Of a stretch of 64,000 bases of DNA, positions 9,363-19,700 are shown in pieces. This DNA comes from Mesorhizobium sp. CAU 1732 (GTDB lineage Bacteria > Pseudomonadota > Alphaproteobacteria > Rhizobiales > Rhizobiaceae): the NCBI RefSeq assembly GCF_039888675.1, contig NZ_JBDQQR010000001.1, forward strand, positions 1,488,001-1,552,000. The letters are read 5' to 3'. Within the stretch, counting starts at the first letter, position 1. Each line of letters begins with the position of its first letter. Below the pieces are notes generated by a model that did not search any database, was not told where the DNA came from, and saw only the letters and a list, made by a program, of their open reading frames with translations. A program made the position numbers and the translations under genes.

Positions 9363-10772
9363 TTAACTCCCTGAACGCTGGCGAGCCGCTCTCGTGTGGC
9401 GGCTAATGTGATCTTCCAACATTTTCGGGTCGGAGGGAAGCACCGTAAACTTTTCGGGGCGCTCCATGAGATTTCCGAGCCATGACGGAAGGGAAGGTGA
9501 GACGCCGCACGCCGCTTCGACCGCTGCGGGGAACTTGGCCGGGTGCGCGGTGGACAGAACCACCATCGGCACATCGCCGCGATGTTCACGCGCGACCTTC
9601 ATCGCGGTGGCGGTATGCGGGTCCGCCAGATAGCCGGATTTGGCGAGCACGCTTCGGATCGTGGCCGCCGTTTCCTCCATCGAGGAGCGCCCCGCGTCGA
9701 AGCCCGACCGGATCGTCTCCAACTCGTCGTCGCCGATCGTGAAGCGTCCGGACTGCCGCAGGCCCTGCATGTAGCGGATCACGGTGTCTGCGTTGCGACC
9801 CGATGCCTCGAACAGCAGGCGCTCGAAATTCGAAGAAACCTGGATGTCCATCGACGGCGAGGTGGTTTCGATGACGCCGCGCGTCTCGTAGACGCCGGTG
9901 TCGAGGGTGCGCGCGAGAATGTCGTTGTCGTTCGTGGCGATCACCAGCCGCTCGACCGGCAGGCCCATCTGCCTGGCTGCGTAGGCCGCGAAGATGTCGC
10001 CGAAATTTCCGGTCGGCACCGTGAACGAGACCGGCCGGTCGGGTCCGCCGAGCGAGAAGGCCGAGGAGAAGTAATAGACGATCTGGGCCATGATGCGCGC
10101 CCAGTTGATCGAGTTCACGCCCGAGAGCGCGACGCCATCGCGGAAGGCGTGGTGGTTGAACATCCCCTTCACGAGATCCTGACAATCGTCGAAATTGCCT
10201 TCGATGGCCAGTGCGTGGACGTTCGGTGCGGTCGATGTCGTCATCTGCCGCTGCTGGACGGGCGACACCTTGCCATGCGGGAAGAGGATGAAGATATCGG
10301 TGCGGTCGCGGCCGGCGAAGGCATCGATCGCAGCGCCGCCGGTATCGCCCGATGTCGCCCCCGCGATCGTTGCGCGCTCGCCGCGTTCCGCCAGGACGTG
10401 GTCCATCAGGCGGGCGAGGAGTTGCATCGCCACGTCCTTGAAGGCGAGCGTCGGGCCGTGGAAGAGCTCGAGCACGAACTCGTTTTCGCCGGTCTGCACG
10501 ATCGGGCACACAGCGTCATGGCGGAAGGTCGCGTAGGCTTCGCGAACGATGCCTGCAAAAACCGCATCATCGATCTCGCCTTTGACAAATGGCGTCAGAA
10601 GCCGGACCGCAAGGTCCGGATAGGACAGTCCGCGCATGGCGCGCAGTTCGGCCGCCGTATAGCGGGGCCACTCGGCCGGCACGTAGAGACCGCCGTCGCG
10701 CGCCAGTCCCGCGAGCAGAACATCCCGAAAGCCAAGTTCGGGGGCGCTCCCCCGGGTGCTCACATAGCGCAT
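9363..10772 (-). CDS. thrC: Threonine synthase
   Basis: PLP enzyme converting O-phosphohomoserine to threonine. The protein is 469 residues, of the long bacterial/yeast ThrC type. The PLP lysine is K112 in HGPTLAFKDVAMQ; phosphate-binding and substrate motifs GATSGDTGGAA and PTGNFGDIFAA are present. The start at 10772 gives the standard MRYVSTRG N-terminus; an ATG 51 bp upstream lacks family support. First gene of the thrC, M16, GNAT, GGDEF/EAL run. It complements thrB at the start of the window. Confidence 0.97.
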   Translation of the reverse strand: MRYVSTRGSAPELGFRDVLLAGLARDGGLYVPAEWPRYTAAELRAMRGLSYPDLAVRLLTPFVKGEIDDAVFAGIVREAYATFRHDAVCPIVQTGENEFVLELFHGPTLAFKDVAMQLLARLMDHVLAERGERATIAGATSGDTGGAAIDAFAGRDRTDIFILFPHGKVSPVQQRQMTTSTAPNVHALAIEGNFDDCQDLVKGMFNHHAFRDGVALSGVNSINWARIMAQIVYYFSSAFSLGGPDRPVSFTVPTGNFGDIFAAYAARQMGLPVERLVIATNDNDILARTLDTGVYETRGVIETTSPSMDIQVSSNFERLLFEASGRNADTVIRYMQGLRQSGRFTIGDDELETIRSGFDAGRSSMEETAATIRSVLAKSGYLADPHTATAMKVAREHRGDVPMVVLSTAHPAKFPAAVEAACGVSPSLPSWLGNLMERPEKFTVLPSDPKMLEDHISRHTRAARQRSGS

Positions 10773-10891
10773 GGTTGCTGGTCCTTGGTTGAGGCCGGGA
10801 TGGCGGTTTGCGAAAAACCGCATGGTACCCGTCGCAATTTCGATGCGGCGTTGGTATAGAACGCCAGCTTTACATGAGGGAAGTGCAGTTC

Positions 10892-11464
10892 ATGGGGTCG
10901 AGAGTGATTGATCGCAAAAAGCTGACATATATGGCGGCTATGGGTTTTATGCTTGCCGTCGCGGGTTGCCAATCCGGCGACGGGGCGGGAGCGCTGAACC
11001 TCGGAGGACGCGGTGCGCAGGCCCAGTCTGTCGACAACCGCCCCACGCAGGAGGACCTTCTCGCTTATTGCCCGAGCGTCGATGTGCAGGATAGCGCAGC
11101 GATCCATCCGTCCTATCAGAGAGGCGGAGATGGCGACGCGACCAAGCTCGTCTACCAGGCCTCCCTCAGCGAAGCGACCCGAAGCTGCGCTCATCAGGGC
11201 GGTGTGATCGGCATGACGATCGCGGTTGCGGGGCGTGTCATTCCGGGCCCTGTCGGGACCACCGGCACGATCAACTTGCCGATACGCGTCACGGTGTTCC
11301 AAGGTTCGACCGAGATTTCGTCGCAGGTCTACCAGCATCCCGTCAGCATCGCGGACACTGCCGGCGCCACGCAGTTCGTGTTCACCGACACCAATGTCTC
11401 AGTGCCGAATGCCGGTCAGCAAAACATCCGCGCCGTCGTCGGCTTCGAGAAGGCAGCGCGCTGA
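10892..11464 (+). CDS. Small outer-membrane or periplasmic lipoprotein, unknown function
   Basis: A 190-residue predicted lipoprotein. It has a basic N-terminus (RKK), a hydrophobic stretch and a lipobox VAGC with the lipidated cysteine at C26. The mature part is mostly beta-prone and contains two more cysteines, in AYCPSV and RSCAHQ, which could form a disulfide. I do not recognise a named domain; similar conserved lipoproteins are common in Hyphomicrobiales. Several in-frame ATGs exist upstream (10808, 10874); 10892 was chosen because it places the signal peptide correctly. It diverges from thrC and converges on a HAD gene. Confidence 0.8.
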   Translation: MGSRVIDRKKLTYMAAMGFMLAVAGCQSGDGAGALNLGGRGAQAQSVDNRPTQEDLLAYCPSVDVQDSAAIHPSYQRGGDGDATKLVYQASLSEATRSCAHQGGVIGMTIAVAGRVIPGPVGTTGTINLPIRVTVFQGSTEISSQVYQHPVSIADTAGATQFVFTDTNVSVPNAGQQNIRAVVGFEKAAR

Positions 11465-11465
11465 G

Positions 11466-11490
11466 CGCATAGGGCGCAAGGCCCTACGCG
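11466..11490. terminator. Candidate convergent terminator hairpin
   Basis: A 10-bp stem with one A-C mismatch (arms 11466-11475 and 11481-11490, 5-nt loop) fills the gap between the lipoprotein stop and the HAD-gene stop and overlaps the latter. T-tracts are poor (TCTTCC on the plus side), so the call is tentative. Confidence 0.35.
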
Positions 11491-12173
11491 TCTTCCGACC
11501 ATTCCGACAGAGCGGCGACGACGGCCGGAAAATCCGCCCAGCGGCGAATGACCGTTTCCGCGCCGGCCTCGGTGAGCATGTCGGCATGGCCGGGATGGCT
11601 GTGCGACGCACCGGTGAAGCCGATGACCCGCATTCCGGCCGAACGCGCGCCGGCGACCCCGTGAACCGAATCCTCCACCACGAAAGTCTTACGCGGATCG
11701 GCTTCCATGACGCTGGCGGCGTGCAGGAACACATCGGGCGCTGGCTTGGGTTTGGCGGACGGAGTGTCCAGCGACGAGAAGATCCGTCCCTCGAAAAAGG
11801 GCAGAAGCTGCGTGCGCGTCAGCATCGCCTCGAGCCTCGATGACCCCGAATTCGAGCAGATGCAGCGCTTCGTCGTGACGGAGGCCACGGCCTCGTGGAC
11901 GCCTTCGATGGCGCGCACTTCGTTGCGCAGCTTGCGATCGACCATCGCTTCCGCTTCGTCGATCAGGGTCGCCTGGAAAAGCTGCTGCGATTCCTTCTCG
12001 ATGCGAAGCATGATGTCGCGAAACGTCAGGCCGGCGTAGAGCCTTGCCAGGTCTTCCGGCTCGATCTCGTATCCCGCGGCGGTGAGAAGCTCCGCCTCCA
12101 CGCGCGCGGCGATGATCTCTGAATCGACGAGAACGCCGTCGCAGTCGAAGATGATAAGGTCGGTCCGGGACAT
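11484..12173 (-). CDS. HAD-superfamily hydrolase, phosphoglycolate-phosphatase/beta-phosphoglucomutase-like
   Basis: A 229-residue HAD subfamily IA hydrolase, probably a small-molecule phosphatase. Motif I is FDCDGVLVDS with nucleophile D10 and acid/base D12; motif II is the SNSG near residue 108; motif III is KPKPAPDVF near 141-149; motif IV is VVEDSVHG near 166. An alpha-helical cap lies between motifs I and II. Exact substrate is not readable. It is divergent from ccrM across 159 bp and convergent with the lipoprotein gene. Confidence 0.9.
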   Translation of the reverse strand: MSRTDLIIFDCDGVLVDSEIIAARVEAELLTAAGYEIEPEDLARLYAGLTFRDIMLRIEKESQQLFQATLIDEAEAMVDRKLRNEVRAIEGVHEAVASVTTKRCICSNSGSSRLEAMLTRTQLLPFFEGRIFSSLDTPSAKPKPAPDVFLHAASVMEADPRKTFVVEDSVHGVAGARSAGMRVIGFTGASHSHPGHADMLTEAGAETVIRRWADFPAVVAALSEWSEDA

Positions 12174-12288
12174 CGGTAAGCCTTCTCCAGGGGAGTGTCG
12201 GAAACGGTTTCGGGGGTCGGACGGGGGCTTACACCATCATCGCCGAAGCGGCAAATGCGGCGACTTCATGAAATATTTACGCAACGAG

Positions 12289-13466
<1,178 letters not shown>

Positions 13467-13474
13467 GGCTCGGC

Positions 13475-14086
13475 CTAGGCTGCTATGCCGTATCGCGCCA
13501 AATCGGCCCGCAGCGTCTCGGCGTCCTGGAAAAGAACTGCGTTCCAGCCGGCGCGTTTCGCGCCGTCCACGTTCTTCTGGCTGTCGTCGATGAAGAGCGT
13601 CGAGGCTGGTTCCAGCCCGAAACTGCTCGCGTGAAGGTCAAAAATCTTCTCGTCCGGCTTGATCAGCTTGACTTCGCCCGAGACTGTCACCCCGCGCGGG
13701 CGGTTGAGAAACGGAAAGATGTTTCGCGCCTCAACGAAGGTGTCGGCGGCGAAATTGGTCAGCATCGTCACGTCATGTCCCGCATCGATCAAACCTTCCA
13801 TGATCGCGACGGAATCCTCGTAGGCATGCGGCACCATCTCATGCCAATGCCGCCTGAACGACCGGATATTGTCGTGTTCGTCGGGATGCCGCTCGATGAG
13901 CAGCGCCTCCGCCTCCTCCCATGAGCGGCCACGGTCCTGCTCGACGTTCCAATCACTGGTGCAGACTTCCGCGAGGAACCACGTGCGCTTGTCGTCGTCG
14001 GCGATCAGGCGGCGGAATGGCAGTTCCGGATCGTAATGGATCAGCACCTTGCCGATGTCGAAGACGATGTGGCGGATTTCGGTCAT
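13475..14086 (-). CDS. HAD family hydrolase (subfamily IA, YihX/haloacid-dehalogenase-like)
   Basis: A 203-residue HAD hydrolase. Motif I is VFDIGKVLIHYD: the nucleophilic aspartate is present but the usual second aspartate (DxD) is a G/K position, as in YihX-like and dehalogenase-like members. Motif II is LTNF, motif III is KPDEKIF and motif IV is FIDDSQKNV. The substrate is unknown. The start overlaps the mutY stop as ATGA, so it is translated in an operon with mutY. It converges on ccrM with 8 bp between stops. Confidence 0.9.
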   Translation of the reverse strand: MTEIRHIVFDIGKVLIHYDPELPFRRLIADDDKRTWFLAEVCTSDWNVEQDRGRSWEEAEALLIERHPDEHDNIRSFRRHWHEMVPHAYEDSVAIMEGLIDAGHDVTMLTNFAADTFVEARNIFPFLNRPRGVTVSGEVKLIKPDEKIFDLHASSFGLEPASTLFIDDSQKNVDGAKRAGWNAVLFQDAETLRADLARYGIAA

Positions 14087-15204
14087 GGCATTCTCTTCGC
14101 GTGTTTATGGCTGGCGGTTGCACCGGGGATAGCAATCTCGATTGCCTTCTTCATGACAGTCGGAAGCGCTTCACCCGGAAGGTCTTCAGGCGCGGACCAC
14201 CACCAGCCCGCCGGCGCTTCGATGTCGAGGGAATCGGCGCGGTAGACGTCCAGCATAAGCGAGAAATGCGTGAAGACGTGGCTGGTCGTGCCCGATGCCC
14301 GCCATTTGGCGGGAAACGGTGCCGCCTCGGTGCCGAGCGCGCCGTCCTGCCGCGACGTCCAGGCAGAATTCGGCGGCTCCGCCATGCCGCCGAGAAGTCC
14401 CGTCGCAACGCGTTTGCGAAGCAACACGGCACCATCGCTGCGGACCGCGATGAAAGCCGCGCCGCGCCGCGCCGGCTTCTCCGTCTTCGCGGCCTTCACG
14501 GGGAACCGTTCCGGATCACCCGTTCGGAGCGCGTCGCAATTGTCGTTGACTGGGCAAAGCATGCATTTGGGGCGTCTTGGCGAGCAGATCGTCGCGCCGA
14601 GGTCCATCATTGCCTGCGCGAAGTCGCCTGGTCGCTCAGTCGGCAGCATTGCCGCGACGCGTGCCTTGATCTCGGCCTTGGCTGCGGGCAGGGGTGTATC
14701 GATCGCGTAAAGTCGCGACACCACGCGTTCGACATTTCCGTCCACGACCGCCGCCGGCTTCGCGAATGCGATCGCCGCGATCGCCGCCGAAGTATAGGCG
14801 CCGATGCCCGGCAACGCGCGCAAGCCTTCCTCCGTGTCGGGAAAGCGGCCGCCATGATCATCGACGATCACCGCCGCGCAGGCCTTCAGATTTCGTGCGC
14901 GGGAATAGTAGCCGAGCCCGGCCCAGGCCTTCATGACATCGTCGGTGTCGGCAGCGGCAAGGGCCTCGACGGTCGGCCAGGCTGCGAGAAATCGCGCGAA
15001 GAACGGCTTCACCGCCTCGATCGTCGTCTGCTGGAGCATGATTTCCGACAGCCAGATGCGGTAGGGATCGGGGCGCTCGCCGGCAGCGATGGCGCGCGGC
15101 GGCGTGCGCCAGGGCAGGTCGCGATGATGGGAATCGTACCATGCAAGCAGCGCGATCGCGTTGCCGTGATTTCCGTCCAGATTGCTGCTAGCCTGTGGCG
15201 ACAT
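14083..15204 (-). CDS. mutY: A/G-specific adenine DNA glycosylase MutY
   Basis: Base-excision repair enzyme that removes adenine mispaired with 8-oxoguanine. The protein is 373 residues. The N-terminal helix-hairpin-helix glycosylase domain has LSEIMLQQT with the catalytic Glu, a GIGAYTSAAI hairpin and the catalytic Asp in VDGNVERV. The [4Fe-4S] cluster ligands follow the C-X6-C-X2-C-X5-C pattern. A C-terminal NUDIX-like domain recognises 8-oxoG. It diverges from the dciA-like gene and is coupled to the downstream HAD gene. Confidence 0.97.
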   Translation of the reverse strand: MSPQASSNLDGNHGNAIALLAWYDSHHRDLPWRTPPRAIAAGERPDPYRIWLSEIMLQQTTIEAVKPFFARFLAAWPTVEALAAADTDDVMKAWAGLGYYSRARNLKACAAVIVDDHGGRFPDTEEGLRALPGIGAYTSAAIAAIAFAKPAAVVDGNVERVVSRLYAIDTPLPAAKAEIKARVAAMLPTERPGDFAQAMMDLGATICSPRRPKCMLCPVNDNCDALRTGDPERFPVKAAKTEKPARRGAAFIAVRSDGAVLLRKRVATGLLGGMAEPPNSAWTSRQDGALGTEAAPFPAKWRASGTTSHVFTHFSLMLDVYRADSLDIEAPAGWWWSAPEDLPGEALPTVMKKAIEIAIPGATASHKHAKRMP

Positions 15205-15260
15205 CGATCCTTAAACCGTCCCTCTCGCGGCTTTGGCCCGCAAAGGAAGCAGAGACGCTC

Positions 15261-15764
15261 ATGACAGGGAAACGCCGGAACGGCAATGCGGTGCCAGTCA
15301 GCGATCTCGCCGTTGATATCCTTGATCCGATTCTGCGCAAGCGCGCCGGCATAACGATCGGTCTCGTCCAGTCCTGGGAAGAGATCGTGGGCGACAGGCT
15401 CGCCGCGAGCTCGCGGCCGGAGAAGATTTCCTGGCCGCGCCGCATGAACGAGGATGATCCGTTCGAGCCGGCGACGCTCATCATCGCCTGCGAAGGGGCG
15501 TCCGCGTTGCGTCTCCAGCATGAGACCGGCGAGATTATCTCGCGGGTCAACGGCTTCCTGGGCTTCGCCGCGGTGGGCCGTATCAAGATCGTCCAGAAGC
15601 CGGTCGGGACACCCCAGAAGCACCGACCGCAACTGCGGCCTCTCACAGCCCCGGAGACCCAGCGTCTGGACCGCATGGTCGGCGAAATCGAGGATGAAGG
15701 GCTGCGCGAAGCGCTCGCACGGCTCGGACGCTCCGTGATGGGCGAGAAGAAGAGGCCTGGCTAA
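15261..15764 (+). CDS. DUF721 family protein, DciA-like
   Basis: A 167-residue DUF721 protein. The family includes DciA, the predicted replicative-helicase loader of bacteria lacking DnaC/DnaI; that role for this alphaproteobacterial member is inference. The core includes the SWEEIVGDRLA motif and a following strand-rich region (TLIIACEGASALRLQHE) that resembles a KH-like fold. The ATG at 15261 is chosen over an in-frame GTG at 15195 because the family starts at the MTGKRRNGN region. It lies in the conserved mutY-dciA-dsbA-smc neighbourhood. Confidence 0.85.
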   Translation: MTGKRRNGNAVPVSDLAVDILDPILRKRAGITIGLVQSWEEIVGDRLAASSRPEKISWPRRMNEDDPFEPATLIIACEGASALRLQHETGEIISRVNGFLGFAAVGRIKIVQKPVGTPQKHRPQLRPLTAPETQRLDRMVGEIEDEGLREALARLGRSVMGEKKRPG

Positions 15765-15765
15765 A

Positions 15766-15868
15766 GCATGTCCCCCAAAAGTGGGAACCGGTTTTGGGAT
15801 AAGGACATGCATAAAACAGAGACCTAAAGCGGTGGAAGCGATCCCGAAGGATCGCGACACGCTTTAGG
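15766..15868. repeat. RIME-like double palindromic intergenic element
   Basis: Two adjacent imperfect palindromes start 2 bp after the DUF721 stop. The first has arms GCATGTCC (15767) and GGACATGC (15803) with an inner CCCAAAA/TTTTGGG stem. The second has arms CTAAAGCG (15824) and CGCTTTAG (15860) enclosing a perfect GCGATCC-cgaa-GGATCGC hairpin. Organisation and sequence resemble the intergenic mosaic elements dispersed in rhizobial genomes. It could act as a 3' stabiliser or terminator for the upstream mRNA. Confidence 0.75.
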
Positions 15869-16005
15869 CGCAAATGCTCGCCGTATCGTGAACGATCCGT
15901 CTTCTCATGGCGATTGGATTGGGGACAGATTTGCCGTATTCGGCGTCAACACTCGTCGCGACCGCAGAAAACACTGCACGATCAATTCAGACACAGGTGA
16001 TTCGC

Positions 16006-16719
16006 ATGACCCGCAGACTGCCCCGCAGAACCGTTCTGGCATCCTTGGTAGCAATTCCCGCATCGGCGATGCTGCTTTCGGCATGCAGCGACTCCAGCGG
16101 CCAGGCTGAAGCCCAGACGCCGGACACCGCGCCGACAGCGTCGACGTCGGCAGCGAATGCGCCTCAGCCGACCGGCAAGGTCGACATGGCAATGCTGCTC
16201 GAAGAAGGCTCCCTGCCGGAAAAGGTGCTGGGCAACGCCGACGCACCCGTGACGATCGTCGAATATGCCTCGATGACCTGCGGACATTGCGCGGCTTTCC
16301 ACAACAACACGCTGCCCGAGATCAAGAAAAACTACATCGACACCGGCAAGGCGCGGCTCATCATGCGCGAATTCCCGTTCGATCCGCGCGCGGAGGCAGG
16401 CTTCATGCTGGCGCGCTGCTCCGACGACAAGTATTTCGCGATGGTCGATGTGCTCTTCAAGCAGCAGCAGAACTGGGCCGGGGTCCAGGATGCGCAGGCT
16501 GCATTGCTCCAGATCGCCAGACTCGCAGGTTTTTCACAGGAGTCCTTCGAGGCGTGCTTGACTGACAGCAAGCTTTTGGCCGATGTGAAGTCAGTGCGAG
16601 CCCGTGGCGAAAAAGACTTTGGCGTGGACGCCACGCCGACGTTCTTCATAAACGGAAACAAATATTCGGGGGCAATGTCGGTTGCCGAGATGTCGGCCGT
16701 CATCGACAGCATGGTCTGA
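16006..16719 (+). CDS. DsbA-family thiol-disulfide oxidoreductase, predicted lipoprotein
   Basis: A 237-residue periplasmic thioredoxin-fold protein that should oxidise or isomerise cysteines in exported proteins. The active site is C92-G-H-C95 and the cis-proline loop is in DATPTFFING. The N-terminus carries an RR pair (RRTVLAS), a hydrophobic stretch and a lipobox LSAC with C27, followed by a low-complexity Ala/Thr/Pro linker (about 35-58), so it looks like a membrane-anchored lipoprotein, possibly Tat-exported. The start at 16006 has an AGGTG-like ribosome site; a longer frame from 15907 would bury the signal peptide. The smc gene follows after 57 bp. Confidence 0.93.
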   Translation: MTRRLPRRTVLASLVAIPASAMLLSACSDSSGQAEAQTPDTAPTASTSAANAPQPTGKVDMAMLLEEGSLPEKVLGNADAPVTIVEYASMTCGHCAAFHNNTLPEIKKNYIDTGKARLIMREFPFDPRAEAGFMLARCSDDKYFAMVDVLFKQQQNWAGVQDAQAALLQIARLAGFSQESFEACLTDSKLLADVKSVRARGEKDFGVDATPTFFINGNKYSGAMSVAEMSAVIDSMV

Positions 16720-16776
16720 CCGCACCCTTGAGGCGCGGCAGCGGACCCGTGCGCGCAATTGCGCGGGGGGCTTGTC

Positions 16777-19700
16777 ATGAAATTCTCCCGCCTCCGCCTT
16801 CTGGGCTTCAAATCCTTCGTCGAACCCGGTGAGTTCGTCATCGAGCGCGGCCTCACGGGAATCGTGGGGCCGAATGGCTGCGGCAAGTCGAACCTCGTCG
16901 AGGCCCTGCGCTGGGTCATGGGCGAAAGCTCGTACAAGAACATGCGCGCGTCCGGCATGGACGACGTCATCTTTTCCGGTTCCGGCACGCGACCCGCGCG
17001 CAACACGGCCGAAGTCACGCTTTTCCTCGACAATGCCGACCGCACCGCGCCGGCTGCCTTCAACGACGCGGACGAGCTCCAGGTCTCGCGCCGCATCGAG
17101 CGCGAGGCCGGCTCGATCTACCGCATCAACGGCAAGGAAGCGCGCGCCAAGGACGTGCAACTGCTGTTTGCCGATCAATCGACAGGCGCACGTTCGCCAT
17201 CGATGGTCGGACAGGGCCGCATCGGCGAACTGATCCAGGCAAAACCGCAGGCGCGGCGCGCATTGCTTGAAGAAGCAGCCGGCATTTCCGGCCTGCACAC
17301 GCGCCGCCATGAGGCTGAGCTGCGCCTTCGCGCCGCCGAGCAGAACCTCGAACGCCTCGACGACGTCGTCGGAGAACTCGAAAGCCAGATCGAGAGCCTC
17401 AAGCGCCAGGCGCGGCAGGCGGCGCGTTTCAAGAACCTGTCCGCCGACATCCGCAAGGCTGAAGCCATCGTCCTGCACCTGCGCTGGACACAGGCGAAAG
17501 AGCAGGAAGGCGAGGCGAAGTCCGCGCTGGCGCAGGCGACGACCGTGGTTGGCGATCGTGCGGCGCAGCAGATGCAGGCTGCCAAGGATCAGGCGATCGG
17601 CGCGCACAAGCTGCCCGAACTGCGCGAAGCCGAGGCGGCCGCCGCTGCGGCGTTGCAGCGCCTGACCATCGCGAAGACGCAGATCGAGGAAGAGGCGGAC
17701 CGGATCCGCGCCCGCAACGCCGAGCTTGAAAAGCGCCTGGCGCAGTTCGACGCCGATATCGGGCGCGAAGAGCAGATGGTGCGCGACAATGCCGACGTGC
17801 TCGAGCGCCTCGACACGGAAGAGCGTACGCTGAACTCGGAGACTGCCGGAGCCGCCGAGCGCGAAATCCAGAGCAGCGCCGCGTTCCAGGAAGCGCAGGC
17901 GGGGCTTTCCGCAAGCGAAGCGGCCTTGCAGGTGCTGACGTCCGAACGCGCCGAGGCGTCGGCGTCGCGCAGTCAGATAGAACGGACGTTGCGTGAGACG
18001 GGCGAGCGCCGCGACAGGCTTGCACGCCAGTTGGCCGAGATCGATCGTGAAGCCGGTGAGATCGCCACGCGCATCGCAGCGCTGGCCGACCCCGCGCAAA
18101 AGCGCATTCTCGTCGAACAGGCGGAGCAGGCATCCACAGCAGCCGAAACCGGCACGACAAGCGCCGAAAAGGCGGTCGTCGAGGCGCGCGCGGTCGAAGC
18201 GGCCGCACGTCCGCCGCTCGGCGAGGCTCGCTCCGCCCTGCAAAGCATCGAGACGGAAGCGCGCACGCTTGCGAAGATGCTCAATGCGGCATCGGGCGGG
18301 CTTTTTCCGGCAGTCCTTGAGCAGATCAAGGTCGAGCGCGGGTTCGAGACGGCTTTGGGTGCCGCACTTGGCGAAGACCTCGATGTCGCGCTCGATCGTG
18401 CCGCCCCCGCGCATTGGGGCGAGGTGGAGGCCGCTGGCGACGATCCTCGCCTGCCACAAGGTGTTCGCGCACTGTCCGAGGTCGTCCAGGCCCCGCATCA
18501 ATTGTCCCGCCGTCTCGCCCAGGTCGGCATCGTGGAGCAGGGCGACGGGCTCCGGCTGCAAAAGGAACTCAAGGTCGGCCAGCGGATCGTCAGCCGCGAC
18601 GGTGCACTGTGGCGCTGGGACGGCCTGACCGCCAGCGCCGACGCCCCGACCGCCGCGGCCCTGCGCCTTGCGCAGAAGAACAGGCTTGCCGAACTGGAAG
18701 CCGAGGCGACGCAGGCGACGCGCGGTCTGCGGGCGGCCGAAGAGGTGCTTGCCGCTGCCGAGGCGCGGGTGCGCCAGAGCGTCGAGGCGGAGAAGACCGC
18801 ACGCGACGCCTGGCGAGCTGCGCAACGAGCGCTCGGCGACGCGCGTGATGAGCTCGCAAAGGCGGAAAAGGCGGCTGGCGAACTGTCCAGCAGGCGGGCC
18901 GTTCTCGAGGAATCCCGCGGCCGTGTCGCCGCCGATCTGGCGGAGGTCGAGACCGCCTTCGCCGCAGCGCAGGAGGCGCTGCGACAGGCGCCCGACCTTT
19001 CCGACCTCCAGGCGAGGCTGGACGGCCGCGCGCGTGACGTCGCGCAGGACAGGGCAAAGCTGGCGGATGCCCGCGCCGCTCATGAGGGGCTGCGCCGCGA
19101 GGGCGAGCTACGCGCTAAGCGGCTCGCCGCGATCGAGGTCGAGCGAAAATCATGGGTTCAGCGGGCCACCAATGCCGGCCAGCAGATCGCATCGTTGCGT
19201 GAACGCCGCGTCGAAGCAGCCACCGAGCACGAAAAGCTCGCCGATGCGCCGGACGAGATCGACGCGCGCCGGCGCGCGCTGATGTCGCAGCTCTCATCTG
19301 CTGAGGCCCTGCGGCGCACTGCGGCAGACACGCTTCAGGACGCGGAAAACAGGCAGGCTGAACTGGACAAGGCTGCGACCGGTGCGATCCAGACGCTTTC
19401 GCAGGCGCGCGAGGATCGGGCCCGGGCCGAAGAGCGGCTGACGGCGGCAGATGAGCGCCGCAAGGAAGCGGAAGCGCGCATACAGGAAGCGCTCAATGTG
19501 CCGCCGCATCTGGTCATTCGCCATACCGGCCTCGCTCCCGACGAGCCGATGCCTGACATGAATGCCGTCGAACGCAATCTCGACCGCCTGAAGATCGAGC
19601 GTGAACGGCTCGGCGCCGTCAATTTGCGGGCGGAAGAAGAGCAGTCCGAGCTTGCCGAACGGCTGGAAACGATCGTCACCGAGCGCGAGGATGTCGTCGA

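Noticed and set aside
10803..10837. GCGGTTT/AAACCGC hairpin and TTGCGA/TCGCAA repeat between thrC and the lipoprotein gene
   Set aside because: Short symmetric words without T-tract or conservation evidence; too weak to call an attenuator or operator.
16591..19083. 830-residue open frame antisense to smc
   Set aside because: GC-rich mirror frame: the plus strand carries complete SMC motifs, and the antisense protein is Arg/Leu-rich with no recognisable domain.
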